Position numbers and translations under genes: made by a program
Notes under the pieces: generated by a model
What the model was told of the DNA's origin: nothing
Seen by the model: only the letters and a program-made list of their open reading frames with translations
The model's database searches: none
Shown: positions 49,263-60,400 of the stretch, one piece after another
How the letters are laid out: every line of letters starts with the position of its first letter
How positions within the stretch are numbered: the stretch's first letter is position 1
Source: Planococcus citri
Lineage: Eukaryota; Arthropoda; Insecta; Hemiptera; Pseudococcidae
Direction: 5' to 3'
Length of the DNA stretch: 64,000 bases
Assembly (NCBI RefSeq): GCF_950023065.1
Contig: NC_088681.1
Coordinates: 44,116,836-44,180,835, forward strand

Positions 49263-49855
49263 TCTGTAATCAAAGAATATTTTACGTGAGTCGGGGTTAC
49301 GTCTTGAATCGAGTTGACATATACAGTGAACGATGGAATGATGAGTGAATGGACAATGGAGTTGGTAAGATGAAGGTGATCCGATTCCGAAGCATGTTTT
49401 TTGGTTTCAATTTAACTGGCACGAGTACTTACGTGATTACTTTTTGTACTTGAATTTGGCTCAGAACAGAAAACAATGTTCAGAAGTGTTACGTATAAAA
49501 GATTGTTCTGTTGATAGCCAAGTTTCATACATTTTGATCAACGATTACAGAAACATTTGACTCATTTTGGCGAACATCACGAAGGAAATTTGATCCAAAG
49601 AGATGTGTATTATAAATTAAGCAACGATTTTAGAAAACAAAATTTATACACAAAAACGTTCGTTTATTACGCTACGAAAAATACCTCTTTCCTGATATTT
49701 TAATCGCCTAATCGGTTATCCAACGAGCGAAATGAGTTCTGCAAATCTACCTCGATTTCATTATCAAACATTATCACTAATCTAATGTATGTCATTTAAG
49801 CTACGAGTTATCGTTAGGTTAATGTATAGTCACAATATGAGTAGTCCTGATTTAC

Positions 49856-49990
49856 CTGCTGGAAAATTTAAAACGGTAACTAATAAGCAAAAAGTGAACA
49901 AAGGGAAATGCAATGCTCAGAAGAGCGAGAGCAAAATCGCTATGCTTCGGTTATTTTATTAGTTTCGAGACGAAAAAGGTAAAATTTATT
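49856..49990 (-). other. Wdr33: Candidate 5' UTR exon of Wdr33
   Basis: The coding exon has an acceptor (TTACAG) immediately upstream of its ATG, leaving one UTR base (49263), so a non-coding leader exon must exist. A good donor, CAG followed by GTAAATC, occurs with exon edge 49856. The sequence 5' of it contains a pyrimidine-rich CTCGCTCTTC stretch that could hold the transcription start. The upstream limit is a guess. A second donor-like site lies near 49433. Confidence 0.4.
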
Positions 49991-50686
49991 CGAGAGGTTG
50001 ATCATGTAGTCCGTTGCATCGTAAACCGGTGCTTGAGTGAGAATATGCGAATGGATTTATTGTAATTTATTTACGACATGATTCTAACAACGTATGCACA
50101 CATAAATAACTTTATTTTTCACTTTAAAACGATCAACTTTTGCATTTAATTTAATTGCAACAATTGCATTGTCAACAGATCAAAACTTTCGAGACATGGC
50201 GATTTTTCATTCAAGGCGTAATTTTATTAGGTTTGTGCTTGTTTTCAGGAATGAAAATCTCAAGGTTTGAAAACGCGAGGTACCTTTTTTGAAAAATAGG
50301 TAACTACCTACTTAGTTTCAGTGTTGCCATTATTGAAACGTAAAAATGGTAATGAATTACAACTTTTGAATTTTTCCTTCATATTTTTATTTTTGAAGCA
50401 TAAATTTTAATAAAAATAATTTACTGTGAGTTTTTCAATTTTTTGTATAATAAATTTCAAAAATCGATTCGAAAATCAGGAAAATTTGAAAATGCAAAAT
50501 TTCAACGAAGCAGATTATTCGGGGTCGGTACATTTACAACACTGCTTCTGGTAAACAAGTTCTTTATCATTGAAAAAATTTGAAAATAAATTAATTTCAT
50601 CGATTTCGATTTTTAATGAAATAAATCGAGCAATTTCTTATATTTAATTCATTCTGCGTGATAAATTGTGATACATTGAATCAATC
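49991..50686. promoter_or_regulatory. Shared divergent promoter region of Wdr33 and Kgd4
   Basis: The two genes are transcribed away from each other with about 1.4 kb between start codons, and less between presumed transcription starts. No TATA box in a convincing position was identified. CpG words are somewhat commoner at 49920-50050. Head-to-head placement suggests, but does not show, a common promoter. Confidence 0.4.
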
Positions 50687-51327
50687 ATGATACCAAATAA
50701 CATTATTGTACTTTCCAGGAGATGCATTATGGTAAGACTTCCTCATTATTGTACTACTTTAATGAACCATTTTCATAGGTCATATCATCTGTCATATCAT
50801 TTGAATAATGTTTCATCGTTTCTGAAGTAAAGTAATTCCTAATTATCTTAATTTCAGACTGTCAGGCCACACACTCCTTTGATAAAATTCCGTAAAGGTG
50901 GGATCGAAGGTAAATTTAATTTTCAATTCGTATTGTTTTGTAAAACACTCATTAAGATACTCGTTATCAACATTTTGATAACTACTCCTTACAAATACTC
51001 AGATTAGTACACTGATTTCTTGCTTCTTGAACTGGATTCATGTTCCGTTAGATTTTGATCTTATATATTTAATCAATCATCGTGATTCCAGGTTCTAAAA
51101 CATCCGGTTCTAGTAGCTCATCGGGTGTGGGAAGAAGCTCAGGACCCAGACCAATCCTAGAAGACTACCAATTACCTTTGAGATACCGAAGACGTCCTTT
51201 AGACGAAGCTGAAATCAACGCTATCAACGTATTTAGCTTTTAATTTTCTCAATTTTCAGTTATACTGGCGTAAATTGAGATTCATCTTACGTGTCTTTTT
51301 TTTTTACAGAGCGGCGGCATATATTAA
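50687..51327 (+). CDS. Kgd4: KGD4/MRPS36, 2-oxoglutarate dehydrogenase complex subunit
   Basis: Small mitochondrial protein that attaches the E3 subunit (dihydrolipoamide dehydrogenase) to the E2 core of the 2-oxoglutarate dehydrogenase complex; it was formerly called ribosomal protein S36. Exons: 50687-50731, 50858-50909, 51092-51228 and 51310-51327. All introns are GT-AG, phases agree and the total is 83 aa (human about 103). The N-terminus MIPNNIIVLSRRCIM is a plausible short targeting segment. The diagnostic VRPHTPLIKFR (residues 17-27) and LPLRYRRRPLDEAEINAI near the C-terminus match the family's KPHTPLI and YRR...E-E-I motifs. A Ser/Gly-rich linker lies between. The tail ends SGGIY instead of the usual RGGPE. 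A later in-frame ATG exists, so the start is likely but not certain. Confidence 0.85.
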
Positions 51328-51490
51328 AATACTAGTCATCATTCAATGGCACTTCACAATCCGGTAGATTTTCCCATTTCCTAGCGAGATCATCGTGTAT
51401 TTATTCTAAACTGATTATCGAATGTTAATATTTCATCCTGTTTGTGCGTAAATCTAAAAATAGTATGTATATTTATGTAAATAATAATGG

Positions 51491-51496
51491 ATTAAA
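51491..51496 (+). terminator. Kgd4: Candidate poly(A) signal ATTAAA of Kgd4
   Basis: ATTAAA lies 164 nt after the stop codon and is followed within 20-40 nt by T-rich sequence (CATTTTGTCT and later TTTTTTCGAG). No closer AATAAA is present, so a 3' UTR of about 180-200 nt is likely. Confidence 0.5.
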
Positions 51497-52591
51497 AAGG
51501 CATTTTGTCTAAAGCAACGAAACTTTTTTCGAGTTCATTTATTTATTAAATTATGATGAAAAGATAGATTGATGTTTTCAAATATTCTGAGAAAATTGAG
51601 ATGAGGAAACTTTGTATTTCAATCAGTCCAAAACATATTGAACGGGACAAAAAGGAATCGAAAGAAGGCCTCGAAAGTCGAAACAACGAAAATTTCAGCT
51701 GTTGAAATCATGTTTTAAAAACGATTGTTCATGAAAAAAATCGTCAGTTTTCGACGAAGCAGCGACCGACGCTCCAAATGGACGCCAGATTTGGACTCAG
51801 TGAACTTGTATTAGTCAAAAAACACCCTTTACTTCACTTTTTTTAAATTGAAAGGTACCTTACCGAACAAGAGAGAAATCCTTCTCATTTTTTGAGAGAA
51901 AAAAACTTTTTTTTTTTAGCGAATACCAATCATTTGCATGCATCTACTTCACGTTGCCAAATCTATATTTTTAATAAGAAACTTTCTTTAGAGTTCACGA
52001 TATTTCTGGGCACCCTGTACTTACATACCTACTTAGTACTTATACAAAAAAAAAAATGATGAATTTTTCATTTTTTGTGGTCTGAACCCTGGATTTAAAG
52101 AGTCCTCGAGGGTGACACCCTAATTATTTTATTTTTGAAAAATAGACAGTTTTTTTTTAATTTTGCAGAATTAGTTTCGAAATAGTTCATCTACACAGTT
52201 GCATAAAAATAATTAAGAAAAAACAACCTTGACCGTTGACTGAAAAAAATTCCGGTAACTTTTTTGGAACCCATAACCAGGAACCCACATTTTAAATTTT
52301 GGGTTCCTAACTTTTTTCAACTGTTCACCGAAATCTTTTTCTCAATAACCTTTTGGAACTTTTAACCTCGAACCAATTTTTTATTTCAATTCGCATTCCC
52401 GATTTACTTTCTTCTTCTCGAAATTACCCATTTCGACACTCATAGGGCCAAAAATTGATTTTTTGACTAATTTTCGAGGTCGTTCAGCACAAAAATGACG
52501 TCCAAATTACGCCTCATTGTTTCATCAGTTAGTAATTTTCGAGAAAAATCCGTCATTTTTTGACGAATGGGCAATATATTATTGGTTAGGT
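51497..52591. other. Intergenic, no gene seen
   Basis: AT-rich, with T/A runs (51900-51920, 52045-52060). No exon was supported. Confidence 0.45.
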
Positions 52592-54267
52592 CAGGCATGA
52601 AATTCAGTCACTTAAAAAGTGACTTAATCACTATATTTTACTTGCAAGTCACTTTTTGTCACTATTTAGGCGAAAATTACCAAAAATAGTGACATTGGTC
52701 ACTTTTTTTGAAGATTTGTTGTGTAAAAAAGAAAAAGTGCAAAATTATAGGAAATGACCAATATTTTTCATAAAAATCCTTCAGAAATTATCACTTAAAA
52801 AAAAATTAAAAATCAACCGTTCAACATTAAAAATGTAACAAGATGTGATTGGATAGAGCCGATATTTTCTAAACCGTACAAAGGTACCTAGATTGAAAGA
52901 TCAGGAAAAAATTTATCACCTGTCAGAATTTCAAGTGCTGAAGTCCTTTTTTCGATTTTTGGTGAATTTTTGAAAATCAAATTTAGGCCAAAAATGAGGA
53001 AAAAAATCATTTAGGAAATGACCAATAAAATCAAAATTTTACCAAATTGACCAAGAAAGCTGAAATTTGGGATATACCCTATTATCGACACGCCAAATCG
53101 ATTGGAAACTGTTTCAACCCGTTTTGAGCAGTTCTGGAGCCTCCAGCAGATTTTTGAAACTCGAAATTTCGCAAAATTTCATCAGATGGAGATGGAAAGC
53201 CGAAATTCATTCTGCGAATTGATTTCAATACACTACGAAGTTGACGGCAGGTAGATTTCAAGTCGTTTTGGAGCCTCCGGCGACTTTTTGAAAATTACTG
53301 GAGTCGCCAGATTTTTGAAACTTGAAATTCCCACAACATTTTATCAAATGGAGTTAGCGCAAGCTGAAATTTACTTTGCAAACTAATTTCAATACGAGAT
53401 GAAGTTGACTGCATGGTGGTTTCAAATGGTTTTGAAGCTTTCAGCTACTCTTTGGAAATTTCAATTTTCCAAAAACGCCATACAACCTTTCAAAAGGTCG
53501 CTGCTGGAGGCTCCAAAACGACTTCAAACCTAACAGCAGTCGACTTCGTAGCGTATTGAAATTAGTTTACAAAATGAATTTCGGCTTTCCATCTCCATTT
53601 GATGAAATTTTGGAAAATTTGAAGTTTCAAAAATCTATTGGAGGCTTCAGTAATTTTCAAAAAGTCGCTGGAGGCTCCAAAACGACTTGAAATTCACCTG
53701 CAGTAGACTTCGTAGCGTATTGAAATTAGTTTACGGAATGAATTTCGGCTTTCCAACTCCATTTGATGAAATTTTATATGGGAATTTCGAGTTTCACAAA
53801 ATCTGCTGGAGGCTCCAGAACTGCTCAAAATGGGTTGAAGCAGTTTCCAATCGATTTGACGTGTCGAAAATAGGGTATATCCCAAATTTCAGCTTTCTTG
53901 GTCTATTTGGTAAAATTTTGATTTTTTCCCTCATTTTTGGGCTAAATTTGATTTTCAAAAATTCACCAAAAATCGAAAAAGAGACTTTCGCACTGGAAAT
54001 TTTTGACAGGTGAAATTGTTGCCTGATCTTTTGATCTACATATCTGTGTACAGTTTAAAAATTTTTGTGCAGGTCCTATGTTGGAACGCAAAAGAAAAAA
54101 AAGGGCGGGAGTATCGACGAGGGGGGGGGGGTGAAACAGATCCTTACGCGGGCTCCCCGTCTAACATACAATATTTTGCTCTCATTTCTCAAATTTTTGG
54201 TCACTTTTTTGCTATTTTTCAGTCACTAAAGTCACTACAAATAATTAAATAGAGGATTTCATGCTTG
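52592..54267. mobile_element. Nested fold-back element with GTCACT-rich ends
   Basis: Outer ends read inward CARGCATGAAAT, with flanking TTAGGT on the left and TTAAGT on the right, a possible imperfect target duplication. Just inside, both sides are rich in AGTCACT/AGTGAC words. Inside these lies a second, longer palindrome (52917-54012) listed separately. The outer element may be hAT-like; that is tentative. Confidence 0.5.
52917..54012. mobile_element. ~1.1-kb palindromic element with CACCTGTCA ends
   Basis: The ends CACCTGTCAGAATTT and the complement of AAATTTTTGACAGGTG match. The arms share TTTTTCGATTTTTGGTGAAT, GATATACCCTATT and several copies of GGAGGCTCCA with GAAATTCCGTTTTG-like neighbours. 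GATCAGG just outside both ends suggests that the inverted repeat may extend a further ~20 bp. No transposase. The ORF across 53687-54013 is arm sequence. Confidence 0.7.
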
Positions 54268-55054
54268 TTAAGTTTTTGATATCATACTCGTAGATTTAAA
54301 ATTCTGTATCAATTTTTCGATACGAGTGAGGGGATATTTTGCAATATAATAACATAGACAATTTCAATAATTTAGTTGAAAAAAACTAAAATATGTACGT
54401 GTAAAAACGTTTATTTCATATCGTTTAAATTCAATAATATTCTTAACATAATCAACAAAAAAAATAATGACCGAAATATAAAAAGCCATAATAAATATTG
54501 AAAAAAAAAAGTAAAATACACGCTACGGTACACGATTTTCATTTCATTTAAAAATTCTATAATTCTAAAAATCAGTACATTTGACATATAAATCTAAAAC
54601 TTACGCAGTATAAAAAAATAAACGCAAGAACAAACCGAACAAATACACATAAACGCGCAATAGCAAAATATTAGGTATTTTACAAACAAATTTTTAAAAA
54701 AATATTAAAACACGTGGTCGTCTTATAAAATAAAAAATATTTAAAGCAATATACCAACAGACAATCGTACTTCAATTATTTCCTCGTGAGATCTACTTTA
54801 TTCGTTTCGTATTAAAAAAGGCAAACCTGATGGCAAACTAACGAAAGTCTCCTTACATGATATGTTCGTAGTTTACTTCACACGTTAAAAACGCGATATT
54901 TTCAAGACAAATAAACGTATAATAAGTCACCTTTCTCACATTAATGTATCTCTATCTTTATCGTGAGGTACAACTCACATAAATGCAATATAAGTATTTT
55001 ATTTCTACGAAAATTCGTTCTAAAAAATGGAATAATTTGTGAAAACAATAATTG

Positions 55055-55077
55055 AAAAAAAAAAAAAAAAAAAAAAA
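55055..55077 (+). repeat. Poly(A) run of 23
   Basis: A mononucleotide run on the plus strand. Similar runs are at 34381-34404 (24 A) and 56289-56312 (24 A), with T runs at 4081-4100 and 55686-55708. No retrogene lies upstream of any of them. Confidence 0.9.
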
Positions 55078-57059
55078 CTGGGAAGTTAAGGTTTAAATAG
55101 GTCTTGATAATTGGTATTGATTGAAACGTTCCTCAGATAAATGTTAATGGAATGTTAAACTCCCCAGTTGGATAATACAAATCGTAAACTTTTCAATACT
55201 CACATTTAAAAAAAAAAAAAAAAAAACACTTAATTAAAACACATCTTATCTTATTGTAATATTGCCAAACATTAAAATAATCTTATCAAATTGGCGGATT
55301 TTAATCCTATGCAAAAACTTTTAAATGCTTATCAACGTAAAAAAAATAATAAAACTATACCCATTTCGGGAATATAGTAAATATAAATGCGGGTAACATT
55401 TCAATTTCTATCTTACTCCTGAAGTTGATACGTAAATAAGGCGTTCATCTTCTTCTCAAATCTCATTCTGATCAACTCAAAGTACATAGGTACATGCCAC
55501 AATTTTTTCAAAAAAAAAAAAATTAAAAGTTTTGTAAAAAATCTGGACTTTTGAATTCAAAGTTCAAAATTGAAAAAATCCCTCCTCTGCCTTTCTTCTT
55601 AAAAAAAAAAACATTAAATCTTTTTTTGAAATCACCATTTTTATCTATACTTGACAGTAGACAAATAACTCACAAATAATTTCTGTTTTTTTTTTTTTTT
55701 TTTTTTTTACTTTTTCCGGACGCAATTTTGGTTATTTTTTTCCAATTTAGAAAATTAAATTCGGAAGTTGATGCAAACAAAAAAAAAAACATTCACATAA
55801 AAAAAAATGGCGTCCAAACTCTTGGAAGGACAAAATTAAAATTGACTCAATTTTCAACAAATGAAATATTTTTCCAACCGTATCGTTCCTTAAAAGTAGA
55901 AAATCCATTATTTTGATTTGCCCAACATTTCTACATCACAGCAAATTAGGCTATACAAAAAAAAATGGGAGCAAAGAAGAAATAAAAAACGCCTTATTTA
56001 CACCAACTTTCGTAATATCTACGCACAACTTTTTGTAATTCTCGCGGGGGTGTTTTAATTAATAAAAATATTATCGAAATTAATCCAAAATAATATGTAA
56101 AAATAACGATATAACTCCATCCACATTTAAATAATCTACATACACACAATTATTATCACAAATGGTACTGGCCATGTCGCCAAAAATGGCCGAAATTTTG
56201 ATTGACGAGCAGATATCATTAAAATAAGTATACACGATGTAAATTCTCCTACTTAACAATGATTTCAAAATTGGAATGTTTTTCAACCAAAAAAAAAAAA
56301 AAAAAAAAAAAACTTTCAACGAAAACTCTTGAAAATATAAGGTAAAAATGTTCACTGTCTAGCAATGATTTAAAAAAATTCACTTATCACTAATGTAAAA
56401 ATTGTTTGTCCAACATTAAAGTGGCGAATACAGCTCACTTTAGTCAAAATCAAAAAAGAAAAAAAAGAAAAAGAAACGAAAACATAATATAAACAGAGAG
56501 GGGGTAATATACATACACATAAAACAATAAATCTTAGAATATAAAAAAATACATAATACTTTTCGGTATTCAGTCGCAAATTAATAAATAAAAACATCGA
56601 GGGAAGAGAAAAACTTGGGAAAGTTTGGGAACGGGGAACAGGGAAGGTAAAACTCAAACAAGGGTACGTGTAAAGGAGCACAGTATCGGGGAAAAATAAA
56701 AGAAAAAGGGTGGGAAAACAGAGGTGAAAAATTTACACGCGATTGTACAGACAACAAACACACGATAAAAATAATAAAAACTATTTAAAACATATGACTC
56801 ACATGTACACGTTAAAAAATAGGTAAAATAATGATTTAAAAAAAAATAAAATATTAGGTATAAAATCGTCTAAAAATTTCGAACCCGTGTTGGCTTCTTC
56901 GTCATGTGCCTATTTAAAAATAAAAACATCGACCGACACATAAATAGGAACCAAAACATACATCTCTTCTGTTACTACTACGAATATAAATTGGCAGCAT
57001 GTCTATCATCATCTCAATAATACTCTCAGTTTCACGGACCCGGCATTTCGCATCAAAAA

Positions 57060-57125
57060 GAAAAACAACAATAACAACAACAACAACAACAACCGAACAA
57101 CAACGCCGCAACAGCAGCAGCAGCG
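57060..57125 (+). repeat. CAA / CAG microsatellite
   Basis: Imperfect ACAACAACA repeats are followed by CAGCAGCAGCAGCG. The tract lies within the presumed Sema1a 3' UTR, where it would read as TTG/CTG in the transcript. Confidence 0.8.
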
Positions 57126-57410
57126 ATAAAATCAGCAGAAATTCAAGCTTAAAAAAGACGCAGGTAGGTATAAAAAAAATTGATACGTTGAATATTGCAC
57201 ATCGATAAACTACGAATATTGCGAACGAAGGCAGGTAGATATAATACGTCATGTTCTTCTACATACACAGGACAAGCACCATGATAAAATTTGAGATCAT
57301 TATCTACGCAACCTCGATTCTGGCTGATTTTTTCCCATCTATGGTATTTCGAAGCATCGAATACTAAATTGGAAAAGCTGAAATCCCCACGAATTTATAT
57401 TGGAAGCGTT

Positions 57411-60400
57411 TTAAATATAGGTTTTCTTAACCCTTTGCAGGGTTTTGCTGTCCAACGTGGCGTTCTTATCGTTGGGATTCTTCGTATCGTTCAATACCAA
57501 ATTAATCGTCGCAGCTTTGTTGTTCGGGCAAGAGGGTAAAAAAGAAGATCCACCTTCCATGTTGACTGAATTATCGGCTAGCCTGTAATTAAAACGAGAA
57601 TTATTAGAATACCGAAAAGAAGATTACAATAAGCTCCGGTATGAAATTCGTCCATTGGACGAGAATTCTACGTTGAGTTCCGGATGATTTTGATTACTTG
57701 CCTGTTTAACTGATGATTCGGACGAAGAGAGACATTCGAGTATGAATCGGGACGAAATCGCCGCGAAAAGGCGTATCCTAAAGCGAAGCCGAAAGCTAAT
57801 GTCAGCAGCACCAGGAACACCATTATTAAACCCATCGTATCGGTCACGTAAACTACTGCTATCTTATCACTTTGTTCTTCTAGAAAGAAAAAATTACAAA
57901 CTTTTAAAAATAAAGGATTAAAAAAAAAATAGGCACAGAAATTGCTTTTGAAAACACAACTAGCTTAAAATTATGGGGAGGGAAGTTTCCTTGAGGGTAC
58001 CAAGATCCTAGAGTGTTGGTAAAAATATAATTCAAACTTTTGAAAAAGTTCAACTTGAAACATCCAAGAAGTGAATCTTTGAAAAGGCACAATTCAAAAC
58101 CTCTGATAAAAGGTCAACTTTGAACTTAATTTTGAACCTTTCAAAATTTCCAACTTTAATCTTATGAAAAAGGTCAATATATTTTTAACCTCTAAAAATG
58201 TCAAAGATTCTCAAAAATTCAACTCTGATTATTTGAAAAGGTTTACAATTTCAACACCTGATAAAAGTTCAAGCGTTGAACCTTTTAAAATGTTCAACTT
58301 TCAGCTTCAACTTTTGAGATTGAGAATAACTGACTTGAATTTTTTGAAAAAGGTCAACTTTAAAAAACCAAAAAAGTTCAAATTTGAACCTCAAAAATTC
58401 CACTATGATCTTAAAAGAAAATGAATTTTCAACCTCTGATGAAAGTTCAACTTTGAACATCTGAAAATATTTAACTTCAAACTTCTAAAAAATTTCATTT
58501 CTGAACATTTGAAAAGGTCCAATTTTGGACTTCTGAAAAAATCCAACTTTGAATATTTGAAGAACTTGATCTTGGCACCTCCAAAAAATTTCAATTTTTA
58601 ACCTTTGAGAAAGTTCGACTTTGAACCTGTGAAAAAGTGCAATTTTGACCCCCTGAAAATGTCCACCTTCAATTTTCAAACTTGAAAAAATTTATTTTTG
58701 AACCAAAAACAGACTTTTTTCAAGTTTGAAGGACATTTTCAGGGGTTCATAGTTGCACTTTATCACAGATTCAAAATTGAACTTCCATTAGATGTTGAAA
58801 GTTGATGTTTTTCAAATTTTTTGAGGTATAAAGTTGACCTTTTTCAAAAGTTGGAAGTTGAACATTTTTAAAGGTTCAAAGTTGAATTTTTGTCAGAAGT
58901 TGAAAATAAGAAAAAAATTCACCTTTGAAAACTTTCAACTTCCAACTTATGAAAAAGTTCAACTTTGCACCCCAAAAAATTTAAAAAACATCAATTTTCA
59001 ACCTCTAATGAAAGTTCAACCTTGAATCTGTGATAAAGTGCAGCTTTGAACCCCTGAAACTGTGCACCTTTCAACATGAAAAAAGTCAATACTTGAACCT
59101 TTGAAAAAGTCTGTTTTTGAACTTCGGAGAAAAATTCACCTTTGAAAATTTTCAACTTCCAACTTTTGAAAAAGGTCAACTTGCGCCTCAAAAAATTTGA
59201 AAAGCATCAAATTTTCAACCTCTAATGAAAGTTTAACCTTGAATATGTGATTAAGTGCAGCTTTGAACCCCTGAAATTGTGCACCTTCAAACTTGAAAAA
59301 GTCTAATTTTGAACTCTGAAAAAATTCAACTTTGAACCTTTAAAAATGTTCAACTTCCAACTTTTGAAAAAGGTCAACTTGCGCCTCCAAAAATTTTAAA
59401 AACATAAATTTTCAACCTCTAATGAAAGTCCAACCTTGAACCTATGAAAAAATGCAACTTTGAACCCCTGAAAATGTTCAACTCACACTTGAAAAAAAAC
59501 TACGTAAGTATGGAAGCTGAAAGCGGAATTTCTTTAAAGGTTCCAGGAACATTAGGAATTGGTTTTTGCGAAAGTTCAAGTTAAACTTCTTCATTTCTGT
59601 ACCTTGCTCAAAGCTGAGCTTAATGGAAGTCAGAAGTTGAACTTCATAAATGTTGAACATTTCAAAAGTTCGAGGTTGAATCATTTCAAAGGTTCAAAGC
59701 TGAACTTCTTCAAAGGTGCGAATTTTACCTCTTTGAATACCTACTCAAGTTTGAAGTTATACATTTTCAAAGATTCAAGGTTGAAATAATTCAAAGGTTC
59801 AAAGTCCGAATTTTTGAAAGGTGCACAACTGAACATTTTCACAGGTTCGAGGTTGACCTTTTTCAAAAGTTTGAAGTTCAACTTTTTGAAAGGTGTCAGG
59901 TTGAACTTCTTCAAAGATTCAAATCTGAACTTTTTTTAGTAGGTACAGGTACTTTAGAATTATTGTTTTCTTCTTCAACGTTTTAGGGTTAAACGTGTTC
60001 AATGGTTCATAATTTACTTTTTTTTGTTCAAAAAAAGGTGAAATGAAAACTTTTTTTTCCAAGAGTTTAAAGTTGAACATTTCTGAAGATTCAAATTTGA
60101 ACTGTTTGGGAGATGCCAAAATCAACAATTTCTTATAAAAGGTTCAACGTTGAACTTTTTCAGAAGTTCAAAATTGGGCTTTTTTAAATGCTCATGAGTT
60201 GGATTTTTTCAAAGGTTCAAAAATTGACCTTTGAACTTTTGAGATAAATTAAATTTTGAACTATCAAAAAGTTCAACCTTGAACCCTATAAACGGTTGAA
60301 CCTCGAACCATCGAAAAAGTTCAACTTTTTACTTTTAAAATACTTATTCAACATTTCAACTTGCCACTTTCACATTGCTCAACTTTGAAAAAGTTCAATT

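Larger units (their letters stand above)
54268..57410 (-). other. Sema1a: Probable long 3' UTR and downstream flank of Sema1a
   Basis: The stop is at 57411. On the minus strand AATAAA occurs near 55000, 54797 and 54412, and none is closer in the stretch I checked, so a 3' UTR of over 2 kb is possible. The region is very AT-rich and includes homopolymers at 55055-55077, 55686-55708 and 56289-56312 and a CAA/CAG microsatellite at 57060-57125. No coding exon was seen. Confidence 0.4.
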
